Below are positions 8,470-16,079 of a stretch of 64,000 bases of DNA, piece after piece. The translations under genes were made by a program, and so were the position numbers. The first letter of the stretch is position 1. Each line of letters begins with the position of its first letter. The stretch covers positions 1 through 64,000 of the forward strand of contig NZ_JAASRU010000014.1 of the NCBI RefSeq assembly GCF_011761495.1, in the 5' to 3' direction. Below the pieces are notes generated by a model. It was not told the DNA's origin. It did no database searches and saw only the letters and a list, made by a program, of their open reading frames with translations. This DNA comes from Alkalibacillus almallahensis (GTDB lineage Bacteria; Bacillota; Bacilli; Bacillales; Alkalibacillaceae).

Positions 8470-8811
8470 TTAACCTTGATCAATAGCATTGTTTAACTTT
8501 TTGCGATACTTATCTTGCCAGGACGATTCATCTTTTAAGAGGTCGTCGCAAAAGCTTGCTACATCTTCGCCAGTTAGTTTTGTTACTTGTCTGTTATGGG
8601 CTGCACCTTCTTCAAATAAGTCAAGAATCCCTTCAAAGATTCGCTTGGCACTTTTCCAATCTGACACACCACCAGTGGACCAAATATACTTTTGCATTGC
8701 TTTATAAGCGTTGTAATAGTCATGAGGCAGAGCTTTCGCGCGTGTTTCCATTGCTCGCCATTCGCGTTTGTCATTTAGACTCCCAACCAACTTTTCAAAT
8801 ATACTCATCAT
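8470..8811 (-). CDS. DUF1048 family protein
   Basis: A 113-residue soluble helical protein with the layout of DUF1048, including a short N-terminal amphipathic start, [17 protein letters not shown] and [14 protein letters not shown]. Members are almost always encoded next to a PadR regulator, as here: the upstream padR gene ends 16 nt before this start. AAAGGAGAATC precedes the ATG. The molecular role is unknown; by fold it may be a small protein acting with the regulator or a membrane partner. No catalytic residues are evident. Confidence 0.8.
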   Translation of the reverse strand: MMSIFEKLVGSLNDKREWRAMETRAKALPHDYYNAYKAMQKYIWSTGGVSDWKSAKRIFEGILDLFEEGAAHNRQVTKLTGEDVASFCDDLLKDESSWQDKYRKKLNNAIDQG

Positions 8812-8827
8812 GATTCTCCTTTCAATT

Positions 8828-9145
8828 TTAATCTTTGAGTTTATTAATCGTACTCGAAATAAATCCCCACTTTTCCCAAAAATCGTTTAGATGCTTATAT
8901 CCTGCTTCGTTTAGTGTGTAAAACTTTCTTGGCGGCCCTTTGGTTGAAGGTTTTTTCTCGATATTGACGAGATCGTTTTTCTCAAGTCGCATCGTAATCG
9001 TATAAACGGTACCTTCAACAATATCTGTAAAACCGAGCTCACGTAGTTGCTGGGTGATCTCATAGCCGTATGTCTCACCACGGCTAATGATTTCAAGGAC
9101 ACATCCCTCAAGTACGCCTTTCATCATTTCTCTGAAGTTATGCAT
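8828..9145 (-). CDS. PadR family transcriptional regulator
   Basis: A 105-residue winged-helix repressor. It has the PadR signature [10 protein letters not shown] in helix 2 and the recognition element [18 protein letters not shown], followed by the wing with [10 protein letters not shown] (about residues 70-80). It forms a two-gene operon with the downstream DUF1048 gene. A 48-bp imperfect palindrome overlaps the promoter 50-90 nt upstream of its start, which is the obvious candidate for autoregulatory binding. The ligand is unknown. Confidence 0.9.
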   Translation of the reverse strand: MHNFREMMKGVLEGCVLEIISRGETYGYEITQQLRELGFTDIVEGTVYTITMRLEKNDLVNIEKKPSTKGPPRKFYTLNEAGYKHLNDFWEKWGFISSTINKLKD

Positions 9146-9190
9146 AGTGACCTCCTTTCAAGGTGTTAATCGAAAAGTTATTTATGTTTT

Positions 9191-9248
9191 CACTATTCCG
9201 TAATACTTACTACTAGTATATAGTAATACAGAATAGTGAAAGTGTCAA
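9191..9248 (-). promoter_or_regulatory. PadR-operon promoter and large palindromic operator
   Basis: On the minus strand TTGACA (9248-9243), a 17-nt spacer and TACTAT (9225-9220) form the promoter. It is overlaid by a palindrome at 9191-9238 whose 24-bp half-sites match at 19 positions, with outer arms CACTATTC and GAATAGTG perfect. The position, covering -10 and the start region, is what an autorepressor site needs. PadR as the binder is inferred. Confidence 0.6.
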
Positions 9249-9412
9249 ATTTGTTTTTAATGATACCAGTGTGGGTAAGTCGACTAATATACATTCCATA
9301 CATTCGGTGTTGCACGAGTTGGGTTAGGGTGATGAGTATTGCATGAGAAGCTAGTATGACGCTGGTCATGCTTTGTGCTATACTCATATAAAAGGCTAGG
9401 GGAGGCGCTTGT

Positions 9413-9865
9413 ATGAGTATCACATTTGATGTGGAACGAACATTTAATGTATCGCAGCAAACCGCGTATAACAGTTTGATCGACCTAGATGCTGCTCATC
9501 ATTGGATGCATGGTTTGGTGCGAATGGACCGATTAGATGATGGCCCGATTAAAGTCGGTAGTGAATGGAAAGAAACGAGAAAGATGTTTGGTAAGGAAGC
9601 TTCGGAACATTTTGAAGTGATGGAGTTACAAGAACCGGAGAAAATTGTGTTACGTTGTGATGGTTCAAAAGGATCGACGGGTAAAGGGGAATATATTTTT
9701 ACGTATACGGTGGATTCAGCTGGTGACCAATCACAGGTAACCCTTCACGGAGAGATTAAGGGGTTAACAGGCTTATCGAAACTCTTTGGAAAGCTCATGG
9801 CTGGGTCGTTTAAGAAAGCGTGTGCGAAAGATTTAGATGCGTTAAAACAGTATTTAGAAAACTAA
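9413..9865 (+). CDS. SRPBCC (START/Bet v1-like) family protein
   Basis: A 150-residue protein of the SRPBCC ligand-pocket fold: an N-terminal strand FDVERTFNVSQQTAYNSLID, LDDGPIKVGSEWKETRKMFG, and a C-terminal long helix (about 125-148) closing the pocket. Such proteins bind small hydrophobic molecules or act as polyketide-cyclase-like enzymes, but no substrate can be given. GGGGAGGCG precedes the ATG. It is probably an operon with a second SRPBCC gene 29 nt downstream. Confidence 0.7.
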   Translation: MSITFDVERTFNVSQQTAYNSLIDLDAAHHWMHGLVRMDRLDDGPIKVGSEWKETRKMFGKEASEHFEVMELQEPEKIVLRCDGSKGSTGKGEYIFTYTVDSAGDQSQVTLHGEIKGLTGLSKLFGKLMAGSFKKACAKDLDALKQYLEN

Positions 9866-9894
9866 AGTTAAGACATGTGAATGGAGGATTAGTC

Positions 9895-10368
9895 ATGAGT
9901 GAATATGGCACATTAGAAGAAATCGATGGCGGTTACGCTCTAAAATTTCAACGCTATTTCCCATTCGAGGTGGAACACGTTTTTGACTACCTGACAAAGT
10001 CAGAGTATTTCTCAGCATGGTATCCATTTGCAACGGGTGAGATGAATCTTCAAATTGGTGGGAAGATTATGTTCGATGATGGTGAGGGCTCGGTTTATGA
10101 AGCGGTCATTACAGAATTTGATCCACCTAATAGATTTAATTTACGTGAAGGTGATGACCTTCTACATATGCAGTTGGATATGAAGAGTGATGGTTGTCAA
10201 CTGGATTTCACGCATATTTTTGATGATCGAACCTATGCGAAATATATGGCAGCAGGATGGCATCGTTGTCTTGATGCATTAGGTTTGATGGTGCATGGTA
10301 ATCCAGTTGAATGGCCTGAGAATGGTGCGGAACTCCGTGAAGTATATGAGGAGCAGTTTGATTTGTAA
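9895..10368 (+). CDS. SRPBCC / AHSA1-type protein
   Basis: The protein has 157 residues from ATG 9895, which has GGAGG 9 nt upstream; the frame stays open upstream to 9820 inside the preceding gene, but that extension is not conserved-looking. It has the AHSA1-like start LKFQRYFPFEVEHVFDYLTK, the WYPFATGEMNLQIGGKI strand pair and the C-terminal GWHRCLDALGLMV helix. AHSA1-type proteins bind hydrophobic ligands; the name comes from the Hsp90 activator Aha1, but bacterial members need not act on chaperones. Two unlike SRPBCC genes in tandem suggest a shared job. Confidence 0.75.
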   Translation: MSEYGTLEEIDGGYALKFQRYFPFEVEHVFDYLTKSEYFSAWYPFATGEMNLQIGGKIMFDDGEGSVYEAVITEFDPPNRFNLREGDDLLHMQLDMKSDGCQLDFTHIFDDRTYAKYMAAGWHRCLDALGLMVHGNPVEWPENGAELREVYEEQFDL

Positions 10369-10389
10369 CAACTGTTGATTGTTGTTTTT
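10362..10389. terminator. Short hairpin between convergent genes
   Basis: AACAAC and GTTGTT pair around TGTTGATT and run into TTTTT on the plus strand, between the convergent stops at 10368 and 10388. Confidence 0.45.
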
Positions 10390-10810
10390 ACTCTACCTCA
10401 GATAAATGTATTTCAGTAATGGTCTTAAACAGTTTTTCAGATTCACTCTTGCCTAATTGAACATATTTTCCACCTTCTATAACAAGTTCCACCATATCTT
10501 TGTTTGGGCTAATCCATAGGTGATAAATCAACTCCGATTGTTCATTGTTCCCTTCGAAACTGAACTTGTAATGTGGAGGGTAAGCCATACTTACCTCCTT
10601 ATTTTCCCAACTGGCGCTCTCAAGTATATCTTTGGCTGTCTGGACTGTCTCTTTTTCGGTTATTTCTTTGAAATATTCATACTTATTTTCTTCTCCGACA
10701 CGCTTTTGCACTAAAATCTTATCACCCTCAATTTCAATCCCATTTGAACAACCTGCAATTAACATTAGAAGCATACTAATAAATGGAATTAAATACTTGT
10801 AATGTTTCAA
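10388..10810 (-). CDS. Small lipoprotein, function unknown
   Basis: A 140-residue exported lipoprotein. Residues 5-20 are hydrophobic and end in the lipobox LIAGC (Cys21 is the lipidated residue). The mature part is charged and beta-rich with no family I recognise. It is a single gene convergent with the SRPBCC pair. Its upstream region is AT-rich; no distinct promoter was resolved. Confidence 0.6.
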   Translation of the reverse strand: MKHYKYLIPFISMLLMLIAGCSNGIEIEGDKILVQKRVGEENKYEYFKEITEKETVQTAKDILESASWENKEVSMAYPPHYKFSFEGNNEQSELIYHLWISPNKDMVELVIEGGKYVQLGKSESEKLFKTITEIHLSEVE

Positions 10811-10940
10811 GATATCACTCCCTTAATAAATTAGACGATATTATTGTGTGAAAGTTTCAAAATATTTCTACGTATTATATCATATCTTTAAAAAAACAAT
10901 CTTAAAAAACAGTCTAAAATTAAATAAACGACTATTAGGG

Positions 10941-10972
10941 CTGATGTTGTCATAAACAATATCAGTTCTTTT
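10941..10972 (+). terminator. Terminator-like hairpin with no gene upstream
   Basis: CTGATGTTGT pairs with ACAATATCAG (one mismatch, one wobble) and is followed by TTCTTTT. The preceding gene is on the other strand and starts at 10810, so a plus-strand transcript ending here would be non-coding or a remnant. Confidence 0.4.
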
Positions 10973-11070
10973 ACTATGAATAGATAACTTAGCAGTTCAA
11001 AATTCTACCAAACAAAAAAGGTGATTATTTTTAGATTATAGAATTATATTTAGAGAGGGGTGAATGAGTT

Positions 11071-11559
11071 TTGTTTAGAGAAATGGTTCAAGATATCCTT
11101 AGTTATTTGAATGGTGTTAATGAACTCATCCAGACGATCGGTATCTTTATATTATCGTTAATTCCGTTTGTGGAATCTCCGGGCGGTGCAGCCGTTGGGG
11201 TTCTGGTAGGACTCCCGGTTATGTGGGCTTTAGTCATAAGTGTAATCGGTAACTGGTTGTCTATTATGGCGATCGTCATACCATATAATGCGTGGCTTTT
11301 TCGATATCGAAATTCTGATCAAAGGGGATTTATACATAGAAGAACCAGTAAAGCAAAAGCTAGATACGAAAAGTATGGGGTTCCAGGTGTGGCTCTCCTT
11401 GCTCCTTTAATTGCCTCTGGTCATATCGCAGCATTTGGATCTTTAGCTGCTGGTGCTAGTAAACGAACGGTCGTCTTTTGGCATGTCATTAGTATTATTG
11501 TATGGGGTGTGATTGGAGCAACGTTAGGATTCTATTTAAAAACTGATGTCTTGTCTTGA
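11071..11559 (+). CDS. Small multidrug export family membrane protein
   Basis: A 162-residue integral membrane protein with about four hydrophobic helices and the conserved re-entrant motif ESPGGAAVGVLVGLP near residue 40, plus a cytoplasmic basic loop (RRTSKAKARYEKYGVPG). This is the Sm_multidrug_ex / COG2426 pattern, distantly like DedA proteins. The start is TTG 11071: AGAGGGGTG lies 8 nt before it, and the nearby ATG at 11064 opens only a four-codon frame. The named family role in drug export is weakly supported; undecaprenyl or lipid handling is equally possible. Confidence 0.7.
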   Translation: MFREMVQDILSYLNGVNELIQTIGIFILSLIPFVESPGGAAVGVLVGLPVMWALVISVIGNWLSIMAIVIPYNAWLFRYRNSDQRGFIHRRTSKAKARYEKYGVPGVALLAPLIASGHIAAFGSLAAGASKRTVVFWHVISIIVWGVIGATLGFYLKTDVLS

Positions 11560-11673
11560 AATGACTATTAACTAACGTTTTAAAAGCAAGCTAAACCTCT
11601 TCTTATTAGTTTTTACTTTTAATTCTCTATGTGGGATAATAACGTGAGAGCATGAGAGGAGACGGTTAATCAC

Positions 11674-12855
11674 ATGATTGAATTAGTTATTAAGCCAACA
11701 TTTGTAAAACAGTTTCAACATAAATTCCCATTGATTCATAAAGAAGCGGTGCAAAACATGAATGATCTCAACAATGAAGGGGAGCTCGTTCATTTAGTGG
11801 ATGGGAACAGACGCTTTATCGCGAAAGGTTATTATGGTAATCAAAATAAAGGGTTAGGATGGGTATTAACCCATAACAAGGATGAATCAATCGATAAGAC
11901 CTTCTTTCGGTCAAAGATTTTGGCAGCGATTAATAAACGTAAAGCATTCTATGAGGATCCAAATACAACGGCGTTTCGTTTGTTTAACGGTGAAGGAGAC
12001 GGTATTGGTGGCCTAACCATTGATTATTATAATGGCCATTATTTGCTTAACTGGTATAGTGAAGGCATTTATGCGTTTAAAGAGCTGATCGTGGCGGTGC
12101 TAACGGAATACGGTGAATGTGTATCGATTTATGAGAAGAAGCGATTTGATACGAAGGGATCGTATATTGACGATGATGACTTCGTTTACGGCGAACGACC
12201 AGAATTCCCGCTCATCATTCAAGAGAATGGTATGAACTATGCCGTTGATTTAAATGATGGGGCAATGACAGGTATTTTCTTGGATCAGCGCGATGTGCGC
12301 CAGGCGCTTCGGGATCGTTATGCGAAGGACAAGCATGTGCTCAATACGTTTTCATACACTGGTGCATTTTCAGTCGCAGCCGCATTAGGTGGTGCAGAGA
12401 GTACCACGAGTGTCGATCTCGCCAAACGTAGTGAACCGAAAACCATTGAGAATTTTAGCTTGAACGGCATCGATTTAGAACAACAATCAACATATGTCAT
12501 GGATATTTATAGTTACTTTAAATATGCGAAACGACACGGGCTCAATTACGATACAATTGTTTTAGATCCACCGAGCTTTGCGCGTAATAAGAAAAAGACA
12601 TTTTCTAGTGCTAAGGACTATCCATCACTTATTAAAAATTCAGCAGAAATTATCAACAAAAATGGTGTCATTGTCGCTTCGACGAATAATGCGTCATTCG
12701 ATATGAAACATTTTAAAAAGTTAGTTGATCAAGGATTTAAAGAAGCGGGTTTATCTTACCAAGTAAAAGAAGAGTTTGGCTTACCGAGAGATTTCACCAC
12801 GCATAGTCTTTATAAACAGAGTGATTATCTAAAAGTCCTTGTTTTAAAAGTTTGA
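11674..12855 (+). CDS. Class I SAM-dependent rRNA methyltransferase (RlmI/RlmK-like, YwbD type)
   Basis: A 393-residue cytoplasmic methyltransferase. A PUA-like RNA-binding domain occupies about residues 1-75, then a linker domain, and a Rossmann SAM domain (about 190-390). Visible motifs are FLDQRDVRQALRDRYAK, LNTFSYTGAFSVAAALGGA (SAM-binding motif I), and the LDPPSFARNKK catalytic loop. Relatives make m5C or m7G in 23S rRNA; which position is made cannot be told. GAGGAG precedes the start. It is a single gene with its own terminator. Confidence 0.88.
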   Translation: MIELVIKPTFVKQFQHKFPLIHKEAVQNMNDLNNEGELVHLVDGNRRFIAKGYYGNQNKGLGWVLTHNKDESIDKTFFRSKILAAINKRKAFYEDPNTTAFRLFNGEGDGIGGLTIDYYNGHYLLNWYSEGIYAFKELIVAVLTEYGECVSIYEKKRFDTKGSYIDDDDFVYGERPEFPLIIQENGMNYAVDLNDGAMTGIFLDQRDVRQALRDRYAKDKHVLNTFSYTGAFSVAAALGGAESTTSVDLAKRSEPKTIENFSLNGIDLEQQSTYVMDIYSYFKYAKRHGLNYDTIVLDPPSFARNKKKTFSSAKDYPSLIKNSAEIINKNGVIVASTNNASFDMKHFKKLVDQGFKEAGLSYQVKEEFGLPRDFTTHSLYKQSDYLKVLVLKV

Positions 12856-12873
12856 TTATAGTCACACCCAAGA

Positions 12874-12906
12874 AACTGATGTCGTGAAGATCGATATCAG
12901 TTTTTT
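12874..12906 (+). terminator. Terminator after the rRNA methyltransferase
   Basis: AACTGAT and ATCAGTT, with an inner CG/CG extension, are followed by TTTTT. Confidence 0.7.
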
Positions 12907-12998
12907 ATTAGCCTCATCCGACATAATTGATCACTAAATGTCGAGTCTTTAATCATAGGCTTTGATACGATTGAAATATGGAAAGGAGGGGGTGCCCA

Positions 12999-13865
12999 GT
13001 GTTAAAGGAATTAAATGATGTTATTGAGTACATTGAAGATCATTTAACAGATGATCTATCACTTGAGCATGTTGCGGGATATGCTGGAGTATCTGATTAT
13101 CATTTTCGTAAAGTATTTTTCTATTTAGCAGGATTGACTTTAAATGAATATATCAAATACCGAAAACTATCTGAAGCCAATAAAGATTTATTGAATGGAG
13201 AACGGGTTACAGATGTCGCTTTTAAATATGGCTATCAATCTGTCGATGGTTTTACACGAGCGTTTAAGAAGTGGGCAGGGTTTTTACCATCTGATGTGAG
13301 TCATCAAGGCTTCAGTAAAGCGTACCCCAAACTTTCCTTTGTGATTTCAGTCAAAGGAGGTAATGAAATGGAATTTAGAATAGTTGAGAAGCCGGCGTTT
13401 AACTTAGTTGGTGTTAGTAAGTGTGTTCCGATGCAGTTTGAAGGCGTGAATCAGGAAATTGTAGAATTAGCTGAGAGTATAACTGAGGAACAGCGACAAG
13501 AAATGCGGGAATTACAAAACATCGAACCGTTTGAAATCGTCAATGCTTCGTATGATGCGGATGCGCAATTTCAAAAAGAAGAAGGAGATTTAACCCATTT
13601 AATCGGAGTACTGACCACTCGAGAAGATGTAAGTGAACAATTAGATCAAGTGTTTGTGGATGCCTACACATGGGCAGTGTTTCCGAATGAAGGGCCGTTC
13701 CCGTCGACGATGCAAGATACCATGGCCAAAACACATTCAGAATGGTTACCGTCTTCTGATTATGAGTTAGTTAACGCCCCGACATTTTCGTTTGCTAAGA
13801 TGGATGATGAAAAGCAGGGTTATGCTTATAGTGAAATCTGGCTTCCGGTTAAAAAGGTCAAATAA
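12999..13865 (+). CDS. AraC-family regulator with GyrI-like effector domain
   Basis: The protein has 288 residues from GTG 12999, set by AGGAGGGGG 9 nt upstream; the ATG at 12978 lies before that site. Residues 1-100 carry two AraC helix-turn-helices (LSLEHVAGYAGVSDYHFRKV and VTDVAFKYGYQSVDGFTRAF). Residues 125-288 form a GyrI-like/BmrR-type ligand domain (FRIVEKPAFNLVG to SEIWLPVK). Such proteins (Rob/MarA-like with GyrI domain) respond to small hydrophobic ligands and control efflux or detoxification. No adjacent target gene is obvious. Confidence 0.85.
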   Translation: MLKELNDVIEYIEDHLTDDLSLEHVAGYAGVSDYHFRKVFFYLAGLTLNEYIKYRKLSEANKDLLNGERVTDVAFKYGYQSVDGFTRAFKKWAGFLPSDVSHQGFSKAYPKLSFVISVKGGNEMEFRIVEKPAFNLVGVSKCVPMQFEGVNQEIVELAESITEEQRQEMRELQNIEPFEIVNASYDADAQFQKEEGDLTHLIGVLTTREDVSEQLDQVFVDAYTWAVFPNEGPFPSTMQDTMAKTHSEWLPSSDYELVNAPTFSFAKMDDEKQGYAYSEIWLPVKKVK

Positions 13866-13879
13866 CGAATAGGCTACTT

Positions 13880-13920
13880 ATGAGCTTGGTAGAACAGATA
13901 TTGTACCAAGCTCATTTTTT
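13880..13920 (+). terminator. Terminator after the AraC-type gene
   Basis: ATGAGCTTGGTA pairs perfectly with TACCAAGCTCAT around an 18-nt loop and ends in TTTTTT. Confidence 0.8.
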
Positions 13921-13929
13921 CATGAAATT

Positions 13930-14070
13930 TTAATGCAACCAAATTCTAACTAACCACAGAATTCCTCGTACCATATACTTGATTGGGATTAGGATTAGCT
14001 CAGGAATAAATAACAAGACGTCGAACCAGTTTTCAAAACGGTTTCGACGCTTTGGTTCATTTTCACTCAC
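13930..14070 (-). CDS. 46-residue hydrophobic protein, unknown
   Basis: This is a short gene read directly from the minus strand: a GTG start at 14070 preceded by GATGAGGTGAC at good spacing, and a TAA at 13930. The product begins with a charged segment (SENEPKRRNRFENW), followed by one or two hydrophobic stretches (DVLLFIPELILIPI and RGILWLVRIWL). It lies 33 nt after the stop of the 68-residue membrane-protein gene and is probably co-transcribed. The family is unknown; a small membrane protein is inferred. Confidence 0.55.
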   Translation of the reverse strand: MSENEPKRRNRFENWFDVLLFIPELILIPIKYMVRGILWLVRIWLH

Positions 14071-14103
14071 GTTAAGTCACCTCATCCTAAATTTAAACGT
14101 TAA

Positions 14104-14310
14104 TTAGTTAGCTCTGTTCTTAAAATAATTCACTGTCGAATGAACAGCCATGACTAATCCGAAACTAAAAAACACGACGATGACTAAGTTCACGAAAATA
14201 CTCCAAATATGATCGTCTGGCAAATACGCGAATAAGAAAAACATCGGGATTAAAAAGATAAAATCTAATATACCCATACGATTGAATACATTGGTTAATT
14301 GACTATCCAT
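14104..14310 (-). CDS. 68-residue two-helix membrane protein, unknown
   Basis: The product has two hydrophobic helices (about residues 12-32 and 36-56) with a short acidic loop (PDDHIW) and a basic C-terminus. GGAG lies 8 nt before the ATG. It is probably the first gene of a two-gene unit with the 46-residue protein. I do not recognise a family. Confidence 0.55.
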   Translation of the reverse strand: MDSQLTNVFNRMGILDFIFLIPMFFLFAYLPDDHIWSIFVNLVIVVFFSFGLVMAVHSTVNYFKNRAN

Positions 14311-14475
14311 AGATACCGCTCCAATTGCGAAGTATGATTATCTTAATAATTTGAATCATTATAACATAATTTGGAATAAAACGTGATAACCTAATCAATC
14401 CCATGATATGATGTTTATTATAGTATAAAACAAAATAGGTGACATTTTTGTAGAAAAGTTTAAGGAGTTGTACTA

Positions 14476-14994
14476 ATGAGCGAACAATTATCGATTCAGC
14501 CACTTCAAAAAGACGATCTTGATTTTCTATATCAAATGCGAATCAACTCAGATGTGATGGACTATTGGTTTGAAGAACCTTATGCATCGAAAGCACAAAT
14601 GGTTAAATCTTACGAAGCAAATCTTGAGCAAGATTCACACCGGTCGTTTATCTTATATCATGGTGAAGAAAAAATCGGGTACTTAGGGTTATTCGATATC
14701 GATTGGCGACATCGTCATGCTGAATTTGCGATCATGATTGATCCAGCGTTTCAAGGGAACGGGTATGCGACACGCGCAACAGAATTTATGATCGACTATA
14801 GCTTTAACCAATTGAATTTACATAAGCTGTTTTTGTATGTGGCTCAAGCGAACGAAAAAGCAGCCTATATTTATGAAAAAGTCGGTTTTGAGCGAGAAGG
14901 CTTCCTAAAACAACACTTTTTTATTAATGGTCAATACTGTGATGTGATCATGATGGGGTTGTTGCGTGAAAATGTTATTAATAACGAAAACTAA
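14476..14994 (+). CDS. speG: Spermidine N-acetyltransferase (SpeG-like GNAT)
   Basis: A 172-residue GNAT enzyme that transfers acetyl from acetyl-CoA to polyamines. It matches the SpeG pattern strongly: MDYWFEEPY near residue 30, HRHAEFAIMIDPAFQGNGYA (acetyl-CoA binding motif A with QGNGYA), LNLHKLFLYVAQANEKAAYI, and the C-terminal FFINGQYCDVIMM. The length is typical. AAGGAG precedes the ATG. Polyamine acetylation prevents spermidine toxicity under stress. It is a single gene ending at a strong bidirectional terminator. Confidence 0.87.
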   Translation: MSEQLSIQPLQKDDLDFLYQMRINSDVMDYWFEEPYASKAQMVKSYEANLEQDSHRSFILYHGEEKIGYLGLFDIDWRHRHAEFAIMIDPAFQGNGYATRATEFMIDYSFNQLNLHKLFLYVAQANEKAAYIYEKVGFEREGFLKQHFFINGQYCDVIMMGLLRENVINNEN

Positions 14995-15000
14995 TTTAAA

Positions 15001-15041
15001 AGCCAGAACGGTTTCAACATTGAAATCGTTCTGGCTTTTTG
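15001..15041. terminator. Bidirectional terminator
   Basis: AGCCAGAACGGTTTCAA pairs with TTGAAATCGTTCTGGCT (one wobble or mismatch) and has T-runs on both strands. It serves the convergent speG and thioredoxin-like genes. Confidence 0.9.
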
Positions 15042-15043
15042 TA

Positions 15044-15616
15044 TTAACGACTTTGCTTATCATGAATGGATTGTTGAACGGTTTGTTTAAAGCTATCATA
15101 CACGTCATGCCATAAAGCTTCGTCACTCGTGAAACGACGTGTTAAAGCTTTAATCATATCTTTTTGAGCTGCTTGAAATTCAGGGTCATCTTTATCAGGT
15201 AATGCCGCCGCATATTCATCAACGAGTGCCTGCGCTTTTGGTGAGCGAGGTCCCCACTTACCAATCACTTCACCGTTTTCATTAAGGGCTAAAATAATTG
15301 GAATTGAGCGACTGCCGTTAGTTAAATGTCGATCAATCAATTCGGTCTCTGAGTCACGTAAAACAACGCGCATATCGATATTGGCTGCTTCAGCCACTTG
15401 GCGAATAATCGGATTGATCATCATCGCATCCCCACACCAGTCTTCTGTAATCACGAGAAGATGAAGGGACTGTTCACGTAATGTATGGGCTAACTCTTGA
15501 TCTGGTAATGTAAAATATTCATAGACGCTATAGCTTTTGTCTTTCAGTTGACTCATGTTTTCCATATAACTTTGAATCGATTCAGCTTCGTTAAAATATT
15601 GTTCTTCACTTTTCAT
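15044..15616 (-). CDS. Thioredoxin-family protein with WCGDA motif
   Basis: A 190-residue thioredoxin-fold protein. LHLLVITEDWCGDAMMINPI replaces the usual WCxxC by a single Cys (about residue 61), followed by the cis-Pro region RSIPIILALN and ENGEVIGKWGPRSPKA. Proteins of this DUF-like thioredoxin group are common in Bacillaceae and are probably not general disulfide reductases, because the second Cys is missing. A bacilliredoxin-like or thiol-carrier role is possible. A ribosome site (GGTGGGAT) is seen upstream of the ATG. Confidence 0.75.
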   Translation of the reverse strand: MKSEEQYFNEAESIQSYMENMSQLKDKSYSVYEYFTLPDQELAHTLREQSLHLLVITEDWCGDAMMINPIIRQVAEAANIDMRVVLRDSETELIDRHLTNGSRSIPIILALNENGEVIGKWGPRSPKAQALVDEYAAALPDKDDPEFQAAQKDMIKALTRRFTSDEALWHDVYDSFKQTVQQSIHDKQSR

Positions 15617-15743
15617 CTTATCCCACCTTTATAAATACCTGTTAGATTCATCGTATCACGAATGGAATAGAAAAGTAGATTTAGGCGCTTAACAATAATC
15701 TAAAGCCCTTGTTAAAGTTTAGTATTGTTAATGCATGGTTTTG

Positions 15744-15964
15744 CACTTAGTTGTTGGATTGTGAGAAGCGAAGGTGGCGACTCCTGGTCGACTAAAAGCG
15801 GTCACGTCCTGTGACCAACGTCGACATTAGGCCGTCCAGGCCGTCACAGGAACAGCACGTGTCTCGAGACCCCGCAGGCCACGCTTTTTGGCCGAGGAGG
15901 CTCGAGCCGTGCCTGCGGAAAGCGTCCACCGGTAGCGGATCACAATATCAACAACGGACTTTAG
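15744..15964 (+). repeat. Dispersed GC-rich palindrome, copy 1 (with 60-bp insertion)
   Basis: The ends GTTGTTGGATTGTGAG and CACAATATCAACAACGGA are inverted copies of each other. Inside are GAAGGTGGCGACTCCTG, AGCACGTGTCTCGAGACC and GAGGCTCGAGCCGTGCC, the family core. About 60 bp at 15787-15846 are extra compared with the other copies. It lies between the thioredoxin-like gene and nhaC and ends 14 nt before the nhaC promoter. Confidence 0.9.
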
Positions 15965-15977
15965 CAGAAAAAATATA

Positions 15978-16007
15978 TTGACAGGGAATATGTTACCCAT
16001 GTATGAT
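15978..16007 (+). promoter_or_regulatory. nhaC promoter
   Basis: TTGACA (15978-15983), an 18-nt spacer and TATGAT (16002-16007) precede nhaC by 72 nt. The leader carries AGCGTTTA twice in tandem and the related AGTGATTA (16034-16057). Confidence 0.7.
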
Positions 16008-16079
16008 ACAGTTTAAATACTTTTTTAGATAAAAGCGTTTAAGCGTTTAAGTGATTAAGTTTATAAAGGGGAGTTCATA

